From Solwaraspora sp. WMMD1047 (GTDB taxonomy: Bacteria; Actinomycetota; Actinomycetes; Mycobacteriales; Micromonosporaceae): a stretch of DNA of 64,000 nucleotides. The notes under the pieces were generated by a model. The model saw only the letters and a program-made list of their open reading frames with translations. It was not told the DNA's origin and ran no database searches. Of this stretch, positions 45,654 through 54,503 are shown one piece after another. The position numbers and the translations under genes were made by a program. Position 1 is the stretch's first letter. Each line of letters starts with the position of its first letter. The stretch is from contig NZ_JARUBL010000001.1 of assembly GCF_029626155.1 (NCBI RefSeq), forward strand, positions 4,382,501 through 4,446,500, in the 5' to 3' direction.

Positions 45654-48001
45654 CGGGCTCCCCGGACGGGCACGGTCCGGTCGGGCCGCTTCGGCGGACC
45701 CGGCAGCTCCGGCTCGTCCGGCCGCACGGGCTGACCCGGAAGATCCGAAGAGTCCGGCGGGTCGGGCCGGCGGGTGATGTCGACGGTGAGCTCGACCGGC
45801 TGGCCGGCAGTCAGCGTCAGGTCCCGCTCGGTGCCCAGGGCGGCGCATCGGATCCGTTGGTCGATCCCGGAGACCAGGCGAACCCGCAGACCGGCGGCAT
45901 GCCAGCACAGTTCCTCGACGGTGACCCGGCCCCGGCAGGTCAGTCCCCGGATGGTGCCGGCCGCCAGGGCCGGCGGCGGCGCGGGCAGCAGGCGCAGCAC
46001 GCCGGGCCGGGAGTCGACGAGCGCCTCGATCAGCACCCCGGGCAGGGTGTGCGCGGCGTCGGCGTTGTAGGTCTCCAGCCCCGGATTGTGCGAGCTCATC
46101 AGCGACCGGAAGAACATCTCCGTACCGAGGATCTTGCGAAGGTTGGCGTCGACCAGGTCCGCGTCGCCCAACCGGGCGGCGACCAGCGCGCGGTGCAGGC
46201 TGCCGTGCGCCGACAGGTTCTCGTCACCGCGCAGCAGCAGCGCCCGCCGCGCCGCCTCGGCAAGCTCCGGCGTGCCGTCCGGGGTGATCTCGTGCAACGG
46301 CCAGACCGGGTAGAGGTGGCTGACGTGCCGGTGGTCGTCGTCGGGACGGTAGCCCGGCCAGGCCCACTCGGCGAGCGCCCCCCGCTCGTCCACCAGGTAG
46401 TCCGGCAGCCGCTCCAGCAGCGCCGCCCAGCGGTCCGAGCCGGTCACCGCGCCGGCGGTACGCAACGCGTGCCGGGCGGCGGCGAGGTCCATCGTGGCGT
46501 TCACCGCCGCATAGACCGGCCGGCCGGCCCCGTCGAGCGGTCCGCTCTCCACCGAGAACGACGGCACGAACACCACCCGGCCGGCGTCGTCGGTCCGGGT
46601 CAGGAAGTCCTCGAAGAACTCCGCCGCCGCCACCAGCCAGTCGGCCAGCTCGCCGAGCGGCTCGCCGGTGACGAGATGGTGCTCCAGCAGCGGATAGAGC
46701 AGCCAGTCGGCACCGGCCAGCCAGGCCGGCCAGGGCCAGTCGTCGTCGAAGTGGAACAGGTGACCGTTCTCGCCGTCGGTGCGGCTCGGCGCCAGGATGC
46801 CCCGGGCGCCGTAGATCGCCCGCGCGTTGCGCCGCCAGTGGTCGACCTGTCCGGAGATCAACCGCCGGTACGCCTCGGTCACCTCCGGCAGCGCGCCGAT
46901 GTTCGCGGCGGCCATCTGCAGGTTGACGTTCGCGTCGGTGGTGAAGTCGCCGGCCCAGGCGGCGTCCCAGGAGGCCAGCCAGAGGCCGGTCAACCGGGGC
47001 GGCAACACCCCGCTGGAGCTGAGCAGCAAATACCGTCCGGAGTGGAACAGCCGCTCCAGCAGCGCCGGCTGCGGCGTCTCCGGTTCGACGGCCTGCCGGG
47101 CCAGCAGCTCCCCCACCGGCAGCCGCCGGTCGGCCTCGTCGACCCCGGCCAGGTCGAGACTGACCCGCTCGTACGCCGGGGTGTGCAGCGCGGTGTGCCG
47201 GGCCAGCAGTTCGGGATAGCCGCCGAGCCGGGCCGTCGCGGCCAGCGCCGCCGCCAGCGCGTCGGTGCCCCAGGTCGGCTCGTCGTACCGGTCCAGCTTG
47301 GTCAGCAGCAGCGCCTCCCCTCGCACCCCGATCCGGTCGCCGTCGATCTCGGCGTCGCCGAGGACCAGGGTGAGCCCTTCGAAGCCGGCCGCGCCGAGCC
47401 CGGCCGGGTAGCTGCCCCTGGCCCGCAGGAAGAGCAGCCCGTCCCGGCGGTACGCGGCGGTTGCGTAGCGCACCTCCGCGGGGCGGCCGGGCAACTCGCC
47501 GGTGAGTCCGAGCCGGCAGTCACCGGCGGCCAGGTGCTGCACGACAACGGCGTCCGCGCGCGAGACGAAGCAGCGCCGCTGCCGGCCCGGTGCCCACCGG
47601 GACACCACCTCCCCGGTACGGAAGTCGGTGCTGCGGGCGTACCCCGGTGGGGTTGGGTCGTTGCCGGGCGTGTCGATGGTCAGCGCGTAGCCGGGGTGGA
47701 ACGACTGGGTCCACCGCAGTGGCTGGCCGCCCGCCATCAGCCGGCCCGCCTCGGCCCGCCGGCCGGCCAGGATCAGGTCGCGGATCCGTTCCATCCGGTC
47801 GGCCAGCTCCGGCGGCCCGAGGTCGCGGGTGCCGTTCGGGAGCACGAACCGGTGCTGGTTGAAGACCACCCGTTCGGCAGTCGGAAGCCCGTAGACCATG
47901 ACCCCGTACTCACCGTTGCCGGAGAGGAACGCATCCTCCCACCGGTCGGCGGGCCGGTCGTCCCAGATGCCGTGCCTCGGGTCGAATCCGGGGGTGGACA
48001 T
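45650..48001 (-). CDS. Glycoside hydrolase family 95 protein (alpha-L-fucosidase/galactosidase type)
   Basis: 783 residues, no signal peptide, so cytoplasmic. The N-terminal beta-sandwich ('RWEDAFLSGNGEYGVMVYGL') and the (alpha/alpha)6 barrel with 'TTDANVNLQMAAANIGALPE', matching the catalytic N-x-N region of GH95, are present. Length agrees with GH95 (about 780). It probably removes terminal L-fucose or L-galactose from imported oligosaccharides, the partner AKR then oxidising the sugar. The convergent family-5 importer would supply the substrate; that link is inferred from gene order. Confidence 0.85.
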   Translation of the reverse strand: MSTPGFDPRHGIWDDRPADRWEDAFLSGNGEYGVMVYGLPTAERVVFNQHRFVLPNGTRDLGPPELADRMERIRDLILAGRRAEAGRLMAGGQPLRWTQSFHPGYALTIDTPGNDPTPPGYARSTDFRTGEVVSRWAPGRQRRCFVSRADAVVVQHLAAGDCRLGLTGELPGRPAEVRYATAAYRRDGLLFLRARGSYPAGLGAAGFEGLTLVLGDAEIDGDRIGVRGEALLLTKLDRYDEPTWGTDALAAALAATARLGGYPELLARHTALHTPAYERVSLDLAGVDEADRRLPVGELLARQAVEPETPQPALLERLFHSGRYLLLSSSGVLPPRLTGLWLASWDAAWAGDFTTDANVNLQMAAANIGALPEVTEAYRRLISGQVDHWRRNARAIYGARGILAPSRTDGENGHLFHFDDDWPWPAWLAGADWLLYPLLEHHLVTGEPLGELADWLVAAAEFFEDFLTRTDDAGRVVFVPSFSVESGPLDGAGRPVYAAVNATMDLAAARHALRTAGAVTGSDRWAALLERLPDYLVDERGALAEWAWPGYRPDDDHRHVSHLYPVWPLHEITPDGTPELAEAARRALLLRGDENLSAHGSLHRALVAARLGDADLVDANLRKILGTEMFFRSLMSSHNPGLETYNADAAHTLPGVLIEALVDSRPGVLRLLPAPPPALAAGTIRGLTCRGRVTVEELCWHAAGLRVRLVSGIDQRIRCAALGTERDLTLTAGQPVELTVDITRRPDPPDSSDLPGQPVRPDEPELPGPPKRPDRTVPVRGAR

Positions 48002-48067
48002 CGGCGCTCCTCAGGCGTCGGGGTGGTGGCCGCCGCCCTCGCCGGCCGTGGATCACGAGCCTAACCG

Positions 48068-48100
48068 CGTCGGGCCGGCCCGGCGTGGGCCGGCCCGACG
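48068..48100 (-). terminator. Strong terminator hairpin after the CBM13-GH43 gene
   Basis: Perfect 14-bp stem CGTCGGGCCGGCCC / GGGCCGGCCCGACG around GGCGT, immediately after the GH43 stop codon (48108). It separates the secreted arabinanase genes from the intracellular GH95-AKR pair. Confidence 0.8.
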
Positions 48101-48107
48101 CCGCGGG

Positions 48108-49619
48108 CTACTCGCCGGACGGCGCGGTGAGCTGGACACCCAACCGCGCCGGAGCGCCGAAGTTGGGCGTGCCGTCCGCGTTCCAGGTGAACCTCTGCGC
48201 CCGGGTCGACCGGTTCATGTCGCAGCCGCCGCCGGCCGAGTCGTTGGCGTGGTAGACGATCCAGTCCTCGGTGCCGTCGGGCGAGGTGAAGAATCCGTTG
48301 TGACCCGGCGCGTAGACGCCGTTGGCGTCGTTGCGTTGGAAGACCGGGTTCGGCGCCTTGGTCCAGTGCGCCGGGTTGAGCGGATCGCTACCGGTGAAGG
48401 TGAGCAGGCCGAGCTTGTAGTCCGGCCCCCAGCAGGCGCTCGCCGAGTAGACGATCATTGTGCGGCCGTTGCGGTACAGCGGCTCCGGACCCTCGTTGAC
48501 GGGGTGCGTCTGCCGCTCCCAGGACAGGGTCGGCGAACTCAGCCGGACCCGGTTACCCGACAGCGTCCAGGGGTTGCTCATCGGGGTGATGAACAGGCTC
48601 TGCCCGTAGCTGCCACCGGCGTTGTACGTCCCCATGAGGTAGAGCCGGTTGTTGACGGTGAGGATGCTCGCGTCGAGCTGCCAGTCGTTGCCGAGGTCGG
48701 CTCGGAACGTGTACGGACCCATCGGGTCGGTTCCGGCGCTCTCCAGCACGTGCAACCGCTGGGTCGGGTTGAAGTCGCTCACGTTCTGCCCGGCGGTGTA
48801 GTAGAAGTACCACCGTGGCCCGTTCGGACCGTTGATCAGGTGGAACTCCGGCGCCCACATGTTGCAGCAGCCGTTGGGCCGGCCGGCCAGGTTGAAGATC
48901 ACCTGCTCGGCCGCGCTGGCCAGCCCGGCCAGGGTGGCCGACCGACGCATCGTGATGGTGGAGTTCCACGTCGTCGTGGCCAGGTAGTAATAGCCGTTGT
49001 GGTACCGCAGCCACGGGTCCGGGCCGTTGCGTTTGATCGGGTTGGTGAAGGTGCCGGGCGCCGGCACCGCCCCGATGGTGACCATCGTCCACTGCTGGTT
49101 GGCCCCGCCGAGGTCCTGGTACTGGGAGACCATCGCGCCGTCGGCGGTGGACCACTCCCACACGTCCAGCGCCTTGTTGCTGTTGCGGTTGATCAGCCGG
49201 ACGTGGCCGCCGGCCGAGTCGGCCAGCCGGAACTGCTGCCGGGTGCTGCCGTTGTCGGCGTTCTGCACGAGTTGGACGCCGTCGTTGGCGTTGGGCAGTT
49301 CGAGCACCTTGCCGCTGTGCCGGGACTGCACCCGGTAGTAGCCGCCCCCGGCGTCGAGAAACCGCCACTGCTGCCAGGCGCCGTCGTTGCGGGCCCATTG
49401 GACGATCGCGGCGCCGTCACCGGTGGCCAGGTTGTAGACGTCGAGGGCCTTGCCGCTGTGCCGGTTCACCAGCACGTAGTAGGCGTTCGGGTCGACCGTG
49501 GCGGCCGACGCCGCCGGTACCGCCACCGCCGCGCCGGCGGCGACCGCCGCGGTGGCGAGGCCCACGGCCAGCCCGGTACGCCAGCGTCGCCGGCCACGCC
49601 CGTCATCGCTCGGTGTCAT
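48108..49619 (-). CDS. Secreted CBM13-GH43 glycosidase (alpha-L-arabinofuranosidase-like)
   Basis: 503 residues from ATG 49619. Signal peptide with long basic n-region and core 'LAVGLATAAVAAGAAVAVPA' (cleavage near ASA-ATV). A ricin-type CBM13 spans about 40-180 with three QxW repeats ('GAWQQWRFLD', 'TRQQFRLADS', 'NQQWTMVTIG'). GH43 follows: base Asp in 'NPIKRNGPDPWLRYHNGYYY', pKa-modulating Asp in 'WQLDASILTVNNRLYLMG', acid Glu in 'HPVNEGPEPLYRNGRTMIV'. It probably trims arabinan or arabinoxylan side chains outside the cell. It starts 14 bases after the upstream GH43 stop and shares its transcript. Confidence 0.88.
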   Translation of the reverse strand: MTPSDDGRGRRRWRTGLAVGLATAAVAAGAAVAVPAASAATVDPNAYYVLVNRHSGKALDVYNLATGDGAAIVQWARNDGAWQQWRFLDAGGGYYRVQSRHSGKVLELPNANDGVQLVQNADNGSTRQQFRLADSAGGHVRLINRNSNKALDVWEWSTADGAMVSQYQDLGGANQQWTMVTIGAVPAPGTFTNPIKRNGPDPWLRYHNGYYYLATTTWNSTITMRRSATLAGLASAAEQVIFNLAGRPNGCCNMWAPEFHLINGPNGPRWYFYYTAGQNVSDFNPTQRLHVLESAGTDPMGPYTFRADLGNDWQLDASILTVNNRLYLMGTYNAGGSYGQSLFITPMSNPWTLSGNRVRLSSPTLSWERQTHPVNEGPEPLYRNGRTMIVYSASACWGPDYKLGLLTFTGSDPLNPAHWTKAPNPVFQRNDANGVYAPGHNGFFTSPDGTEDWIVYHANDSAGGGCDMNRSTRAQRFTWNADGTPNFGAPARLGVQLTAPSGE

Positions 49620-50949
49620 CTCGGCTGCTCCCTCAGTAGACGTACGGCCAGCCGGCCGAGTCGTAGCCGATGCGGTTGATGCCGAGCAGCGATGCGCCGT
49701 TGTTGGCGTAGTAGTGGTAGACGAGCGATTCCCCGTCGGTGTCGGCGAGCACGGCTTGGTGGCCGGGACCGTGGACGGCACCGTGCGAGGCGAGGATCTG
49801 GGTGCCGCCGCCAGCGTTGAGGGCGGTGCCGTTGCGGTCGACGAACGGGCCGGTGACGCTTGTCGACCTGCCGACCATCACCCGGTAGGTACTCGCGGCG
49901 CCCTGGCAGCACCGGTCGAAGGAGACGTAGAGGTAGTAGTACTGGCCGCGCTTGACCAGGGTGGGCGCCTCGATCGCGCCGCCGTTGCGGCCGGCGATGC
50001 TGAGCAGGGTGTTGTCCGAGCGCTTCCCGGTCGCCGGGTTGAGGGCGATCATCTTGAGCCCGGACCAGAACGAACCGAAGCTCAACCACCAGCGGCCCTG
50101 GTCGTCGACGGTCAGGTTCGGGTCGATGGCGTTGTAGTTGTCCGAGGTGCGGGACTCGATCACCAGGCCCTGGTCGGTCCAGGAGCCGGACGCGCCGGTG
50201 GTACTGGTGGCCAGGAAGATCGCCGACCGGTTCGACCCGAACGTCGAGGCCGAGTAGTAGAGGTAGTACCGACCGTTCTGGTAGGAGAGGTCGGGTGCCC
50301 AGAGGTTGCGGCTGCCCCCGGTGTAGGTGGTGGTCCACGGGGCGCCGTTGGGGAACACCGGCCCGGCGTTGCGGAAGCTGACCCGGTCCGTCGAGGTCTT
50401 GAGGGCCACGTTGTCGCCGGTGTGGGCGAGCAGGTAACCACCGCCGGGCCGGCGGATCATCGTCGGATCGTGCACCCCGACGTCACCGGTCACCCGCTGC
50501 GGGGCGGGGTACGACGCGGGCGGTGTGCCCGGCGTCGAGGTCGGGCCGGGGGTGGGCGGCGTTGCCGTGGGCGTACCGCCGTCGGTCGAGCCGACCCGGA
50601 TCAGCTGCCACTGCTGGTTCGTCCCGCCGGTGTCGGTGTACTGGCTGATCCGGGCCCCGTCCGCGGTGGACCACTCCCAGACGTCGAGCGCCTTGTTGCT
50701 GTTGCGGTTGATCAGCCGCACGTGGCCGCCGTCCGAGTCGGCGAGCCGGAACTGCTGGTTGGCCGCGTTGCGGTCGGTCCACTGGATGATCTCGGCGCCG
50801 TCCGCGGTCGACGAGTCCCGGACGTCGAGGACCTTGCCGCTGTGCCGCGACTGCAGCCGGTGGTAGCCGCCGCCGGCGTCGAGGAACCGCCACTGCTGCC
50901 AGGCGCCGTCGTTGCGGGCCCATTGGACGATCGCGGCGCCGTCACCGGT
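49360..50949. repeat. 65-bp identical direct repeat shared by the two CBM13 coding regions
   Basis: The 65 bases at 49360-49424 and 50885-50949 are identical; they encode 'GDGAAIVQWARNDGAWQQWR' plus flanks in both proteins. Flanking CBM13 sequence is also highly similar while the GH43 parts are not. This indicates recent module duplication or gene conversion. The feature spans both copies; only the ends are repeat. Confidence 0.85.
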
Positions 50950-51159
50950 AGCCCGGTCGTAGACGTCGAGGGCCTTGCCGCTGTGCCGGGAGGTGAGGAC
51001 GTACCAGGCATTGGGGTCGACGGTGGCGGCGGAGGCGGACGTCGTCGAGACGGCTACGGCGCCGCCGACCGCCAGCGTGGCGATGGCCAGTACGGCGAGC
51101 AGGGGGCGGACCGACCGGCGGATACCCACCGGGCGGTGGCGGGAAGCAGAGGCTTCCAT
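49633..51159 (-). CDS. Secreted CBM13-GH43 endo-arabinanase-like enzyme
   Basis: 508 residues from ATG 51159, chosen because GGAAGG lies 6 bases upstream (ATG 51165 abuts it). Signal peptide 'RPLLAVLAIATLAVGGAVAV', CBM13 at about 45-180, a Pro/Thr linker (GGTPTATPPTPGPTSTPGTP), then GH43 with 'VHDPTMIRRPGGGYLLAHTG', 'NAIDPNLTVDDQGRWWLSFG' and 'GGAIEAPTLVKRGQYYYLYV', the classic arabinan endo-1,5-alpha-L-arabinanase triad. CBM13 DNA is nearly identical in places to that of the next gene. A LacI-type palindrome at 51274-51289 lies upstream. Confidence 0.9.
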   Translation of the reverse strand: MEASASRHRPVGIRRSVRPLLAVLAIATLAVGGAVAVSTTSASAATVDPNAWYVLTSRHSGKALDVYDRATGDGAAIVQWARNDGAWQQWRFLDAGGGYHRLQSRHSGKVLDVRDSSTADGAEIIQWTDRNAANQQFRLADSDGGHVRLINRNSNKALDVWEWSTADGARISQYTDTGGTNQQWQLIRVGSTDGGTPTATPPTPGPTSTPGTPPASYPAPQRVTGDVGVHDPTMIRRPGGGYLLAHTGDNVALKTSTDRVSFRNAGPVFPNGAPWTTTYTGGSRNLWAPDLSYQNGRYYLYYSASTFGSNRSAIFLATSTTGASGSWTDQGLVIESRTSDNYNAIDPNLTVDDQGRWWLSFGSFWSGLKMIALNPATGKRSDNTLLSIAGRNGGAIEAPTLVKRGQYYYLYVSFDRCCQGAASTYRVMVGRSTSVTGPFVDRNGTALNAGGGTQILASHGAVHGPGHQAVLADTDGESLVYHYYANNGASLLGINRIGYDSAGWPYVY

Positions 51160-51273
51160 GGTCATCCTTCCATTGGCCGTCCGCACGGGGACGGTGCCCG
51201 ATCACGAGCCGCCGAGGGAGACATGGCGGCTGCGAGAGCAGGCGGGACGGTGTGGGTGCCCGGTGTACCGATG

Positions 51274-51289
51274 ATGTTTGCGCTCACAT
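51274..51289. promoter_or_regulatory. LacI-family-type operator upstream of the GH43 operon
   Basis: ATGTTTGCGCTCACAT is an imperfect 16-bp palindrome differing at two positions from ATGTTAGCGCTAACAT, the operator type found before arabinofuranosidase and xylanase genes in streptomycetes. It lies 115 bases upstream of the first GH43 start. Confidence 0.55.
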
Positions 51290-51426
51290 CCATCGATGTC
51301 AAGGACCGCGGGACTGATTGGGAAAGCGATTGCCTAGGCGGACAGGAGCTGACCCAGGAGTCGTTCGACGGCGACGCGCCGTGCCCGAGCCGCGAGCGAG
51401 CGCGGCCAACTGGCCGCCGAGACCAG

Positions 51427-52017
51427 CTACTGATCCGCCGGGGTGCGGTCCAACAGGAGGTCACCGGCGCGACGCAACACCTGCGCCCGGGTGCGGCCTG
51501 GATGGTCGGCGGCGAGGAAGTGCTCGCCTATCCGCAGGCAGAAGGCGAGCAGGCTACGGGCCTCGACCTCGTCGGGATCGGAGCAGAAGGTGCCGATCAT
51601 CTCGCGCAGCAGGTCCATCCGCCGGTTGTCCACCCGCCGCAGGCGCTCGTTGACGCCGTCGTCGCGCCGGGCCCAGTCGCGCACGGCGAGGTCGATCGGC
51701 AGCAGGCGGTCGTCGGATAGGGTGAGCACACCGGCGCGGTAGATCTTGGTCTTCGGGTCGCCACCCTCCCGTTCGAGGCGTGCGAGCACGTCGTCGATGC
51801 TCTCGCGCTCCCAGGTGTCGAGCATCGCGGTGAGCAGGGCGTCGCGGTCGGCGAAGAACCCGTAGAACCCGCCCTTGGTGACGCCGAGCGCCTTGGCGAG
51901 CGCCTCGACCCGGACGGCGTCGGGACCGCCGGCGGCGAGCGCTTCCAGCCCGGCCTCGATCCAGCGCTCCCTCGGGGTGCGAGTGACGAACTTGATGTGA
52001 CCCACCACACTCTCCAT
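51427..52017 (-). CDS. TetR-family regulator
   Basis: 196 residues from ATG 52017 (GTG 52026 is possible). N-terminal HTH 'ERWIEAGLEALAAGGPDAVR' and 'VEALAKALGVTKGGFYGFFA' followed by 'DRDALLTAML' is canonical TetR. The C-terminal helical domain is of the 'DLAVRDWARRDDGVNERLRR' type. It is divergent from the methyltransferase gene, and two TACGG-NN-CGTA-type palindromes lie between the genes, one only 2 bases from this start codon, so autorepression is likely. Confidence 0.88.
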   Translation of the reverse strand: MESVVGHIKFVTRTPRERWIEAGLEALAAGGPDAVRVEALAKALGVTKGGFYGFFADRDALLTAMLDTWERESIDDVLARLEREGGDPKTKIYRAGVLTLSDDRLLPIDLAVRDWARRDDGVNERLRRVDNRRMDLLREMIGTFCSDPDEVEARSLLAFCLRIGEHFLAADHPGRTRAQVLRRAGDLLLDRTPADQ

Positions 52018-52018
52018 G

Positions 52019-52064
52019 TACGGCACCGTATGCGGCGGTTAGCCTTCCCGCGTACGGCATCGTA
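52019..52064. promoter_or_regulatory. Pair of TetR operators
   Basis: TACGGCACCGTA (52019-52030, perfect palindrome) and TACGGCATCGTA (52053-52064) lie 22 bases apart between the divergent tetR-like and methyltransferase genes. The first would block initiation at the tetR start. Confidence 0.65.
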
Positions 52065-52090
52065 TATGAGGACGGGGGCGATGCAGGATC

Positions 52091-52825
52091 ATGAATGTCT
52101 TCGGATCCGCGGCCGATCTGTACGAGGCGGCTCGACCGGGCTACCCGTCCGCGCTAGCCGAGGCCGTGGTGGCGTACCACGGCGGCGTCCCGGGCTCGGT
52201 GGCCGAGATCGGCGCCGGCACCGGCAAGGGCACCGAGGTGCTGGCCGCCATCGGCGCCCCGATGACCTGCGTCGAGCCAGACCCGCGGATGGCGGCCGTG
52301 CTCAGTGCCAGATATCCACGGGCGCAGGTGTACGTCGGCACCTTCGAACAGTGGTCGCCGCCACCCGGTGGGGTCGACATGCTCGCCTGCGCGATGGCCT
52401 GGCACTGGCTCGACCCGGCGAGCCGGAACCAGCGGGCCCGCCGCGCCCTGGCACCGACCGGCACCCTCGCCGTCTTCGGCCACCGGTACGGCTACTCCGA
52501 CGTGAAACAGTCCGCGGCGATCCGGGCGGCCCTGGACACCCTCGACCCGACCGCCGCCGAGCGGCCAACGGACTGGTTCCTGCACGACGTGCTGGACAGC
52601 GGCCAGTTCACCGACGTCGAAGTCGAACGGTTCCAACGGGACCTACCGCTGAACCGGGACCACTTCCTCGCGTTGGTGCGCACCTTCGGTCCGTTCCTGA
52701 CCCGCCCCGCGCACCTGCAACGCCGAGGCATCGAGGTCCTCGGACGACTGGTCGACGACTTCGGCGGCACCGTGGTGCTCGATCTCAGGACGACGCTGAC
52801 CCTCGGACGGCCCGCGCCAGCCTGA
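52091..52825 (+). CDS. Class I SAM-dependent methyltransferase
   Basis: 244 residues. Motif I 'SVAEIGAGTGKGTEVLAAIG', acidic loop 'MTCVEPDPRMAAVL', and 'VDMLACAMAWHWLDPASRNQ' place it in the Methyltransf_11/25 group often acting on small molecules. The start 'MNVFGSAADLYEAARPGYPS' is typical of the family. Controlled by the divergent TetR protein; substrate unknown. Confidence 0.85.
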   Translation: MNVFGSAADLYEAARPGYPSALAEAVVAYHGGVPGSVAEIGAGTGKGTEVLAAIGAPMTCVEPDPRMAAVLSARYPRAQVYVGTFEQWSPPPGGVDMLACAMAWHWLDPASRNQRARRALAPTGTLAVFGHRYGYSDVKQSAAIRAALDTLDPTAAERPTDWFLHDVLDSGQFTDVEVERFQRDLPLNRDHFLALVRTFGPFLTRPAHLQRRGIEVLGRLVDDFGGTVVLDLRTTLTLGRPAPA

Positions 52826-52874
52826 GAAGCAGGCCGCCGTCACACAGATTCAGCGGCAAGCTCTTCGCCGGATG

Positions 52875-53765
52875 TCAACCATGAGGATCGACGCGGGCGA
52901 GGGAGCCGTTCTCCAGAGCCACCCACAGGGCTCCGTCCGGACCCACAGCGATGCCGTGCGGCTCGCAGCGTGGGGTCGGCAGGTCGTACGTCTCGATCGT
53001 GCCGTCGATCGTGATCGAGCCGACCCGGTTGCCGGCCCACTCGGTGAACCAGAGCCTGCCGTCGCCACCAGCGGTGATGGCATGTGGTCGGCTGGCCCGG
53101 TCGGGCAGCGGGAACTCCACGATCGCGCCGTCGGGTGTGATCCGCCCGATCTGCCCGGCGGCGATCTCGACGAACCAGATGGCGCCGTCCGGACCCGCGG
53201 TGATGCCGACCGGACCGGCGGCCGCGGTCGGCAGCGGATGAACGGTCACCGACCCGTCCATCCCGATCCGGCCGATGGCGCTGGCCTGATTCATGGTGAA
53301 CCACATTCCGCCGTCGGCCCCCGAGGTGATCGCGGACGGGAACGCTCCGACAACCGGTAGCGGATAGCCGGTGATCCGGCCGTCGGTGGTGATCCGCCCG
53401 ATGCGGTCGGCGGCGGTCTCGGTGAACCAGAGCGCGCCGTCAGGGCCGGCAGCGATGCCGAACGGCCCGCCCTCGCGGTTGGGCGATGGGAACTCGGTAA
53501 CCGCGCCCTCGGTTGTGATCCGTCCGATCCGGTGCGCCTGGTGTTCGGTGAACCAGAGCGCCTGGTCCGGCCCGGCGACGATGATCGTCGGCCGGCAGTC
53601 GGGATCGAGCTGCCGGCAGTGGGGCTCCTCGCCGGGAACCAGGCGGCCGATCTGACCGCCGTGGACCACGGTGAACCACAACGCGCCGTCCGGGCCGGTG
53701 GTGATCGCGTACGGGCCGCCGGACTCGCCCGTCACGGCGTACTCCTGGATCGTCACCTGGGTCAT
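52875..53765 (-). CDS. vgb: Virginiamycin B lyase (streptogramin B lyase)
   Basis: 296 residues from ATG 53765, overlapping the vat-like stop by ATGA. It is a seven-bladed beta-propeller with repeating '[10 protein letters not shown]' blades (for example '[20 protein letters not shown]'). Residues matching the catalytic His, Glu and His of Staphylococcus Vgb are visible in 'RPHAITAGG' and 'CEPHGIAVG'. The enzyme linearises type B streptogramins by eliminating the ester bond, without hydrolysis. Length agrees with Vgb (about 295). Confidence 0.88.
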   Translation of the reverse strand: MTQVTIQEYAVTGESGGPYAITTGPDGALWFTVVHGGQIGRLVPGEEPHCRQLDPDCRPTIIVAGPDQALWFTEHQAHRIGRITTEGAVTEFPSPNREGGPFGIAAGPDGALWFTETAADRIGRITTDGRITGYPLPVVGAFPSAITSGADGGMWFTMNQASAIGRIGMDGSVTVHPLPTAAAGPVGITAGPDGAIWFVEIAAGQIGRITPDGAIVEFPLPDRASRPHAITAGGDGRLWFTEWAGNRVGSITIDGTIETYDLPTPRCEPHGIAVGPDGALWVALENGSLARVDPHG

Positions 53766-54421
53766 CGGGTCCGCTCCAGACCGTGCTCGACCGAGACGCG
53801 TTCGATCTCGGCCGGACTGCCGGCCATGATCGTCCGGGCGTGCTCGGTGACCAGTTCGACCGGCCAGTCCCACCAGGCCGCACGCAACAGCCGCTCGACG
53901 TCGGCGTCGTCGAAACGACGCCGGATCTGCCGGGCCGGGTTGCCACCCACGATCGTGTACGGCGGCACGTCGGCGGTGACCACCGAACCGGCCGCGATGA
54001 TGGCGCCGTCGCCGATGCGTACGCCGGGCATCACGATGCTCTGGTAGCCGAACCAGACGTCGTTACCGACGACCGTGTCGCCGCGGCTGGGCATGCCGGT
54101 GATCAGATCGAGAGTCCGCTCGGCCCAGGCACCGCCGAAGATGGCGAACGGGAAGGTCGAGACGCCCATCATCGGATGGTCGGCGCCGGCCATCAGGAAG
54201 CGGGTGCCGGCGGCGATGGCGCAGTACCGGCCGATGATCAACCGTTCCGGGCCATATCCGTAGAGCACGTTGCGGTGGGCGAAGCCGGTCGGGTCCTCGG
54301 GGTCGTCGTAGTAGGTGTACTCGCCGACGACGATCCGGGGGGACTCGACCAGCGGCCGGAGGAAAACCACCCGCTCATGTGCGGGCAGCGGGTGCAGAGC
54401 CGTGGGATCTGGTTGCGACAT
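53762..54421 (-). CDS. vat: Streptogramin A acetyltransferase (Vat-like xenobiotic acetyltransferase)
   Basis: 219 residues from ATG 54421. It is a left-handed beta-helix acyltransferase: '[20 protein letters not shown]', catalytic His in '[20 protein letters not shown]', and hexapeptide turns '[20 protein letters not shown]', '[20 protein letters not shown]'. This arrangement matches Vat proteins that acetylate type A streptogramins; other Xat substrates cannot be excluded. Pairing with vgb covers both streptogramin components. A TetR gene is divergent. Confidence 0.85.
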   Translation of the reverse strand: MSQPDPTALHPLPAHERVVFLRPLVESPRIVVGEYTYYDDPEDPTGFAHRNVLYGYGPERLIIGRYCAIAAGTRFLMAGADHPMMGVSTFPFAIFGGAWAERTLDLITGMPSRGDTVVGNDVWFGYQSIVMPGVRIGDGAIIAAGSVVTADVPPYTIVGGNPARQIRRRFDDADVERLLRAAWWDWPVELVTEHARTIMAGSPAEIERVSVEHGLERTR

Positions 54422-54470
54422 GACTTCCAATCGGGTCGGCGGAACCGGCGAGCCGTCGTCGCCCAGCTCC

Positions 54471-54498
54471 TTAGTGCGACGTCTGTAGCGATAAGATC
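54471..54498 (+). promoter_or_regulatory. Putative promoter of the second TetR gene (leaderless)
   Basis: TTAGTG (54471-54476) and TAAGAT (54493-54498), 16 bases apart, end 5 bases before the ATG at 54504, consistent with a leaderless transcript. The region also contains GACGTC and loosely symmetric GCGA motifs where the TetR protein may bind. Confidence 0.4.
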
Positions 54499-54503
54499 GT
54501 GGC

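Noticed and set aside
45857-48064. 735-codon plus-strand frame opposite GH95
   Set aside because: Gln/Arg/Pro/Gly-rich shadow; the minus strand encodes a complete GH95 enzyme.
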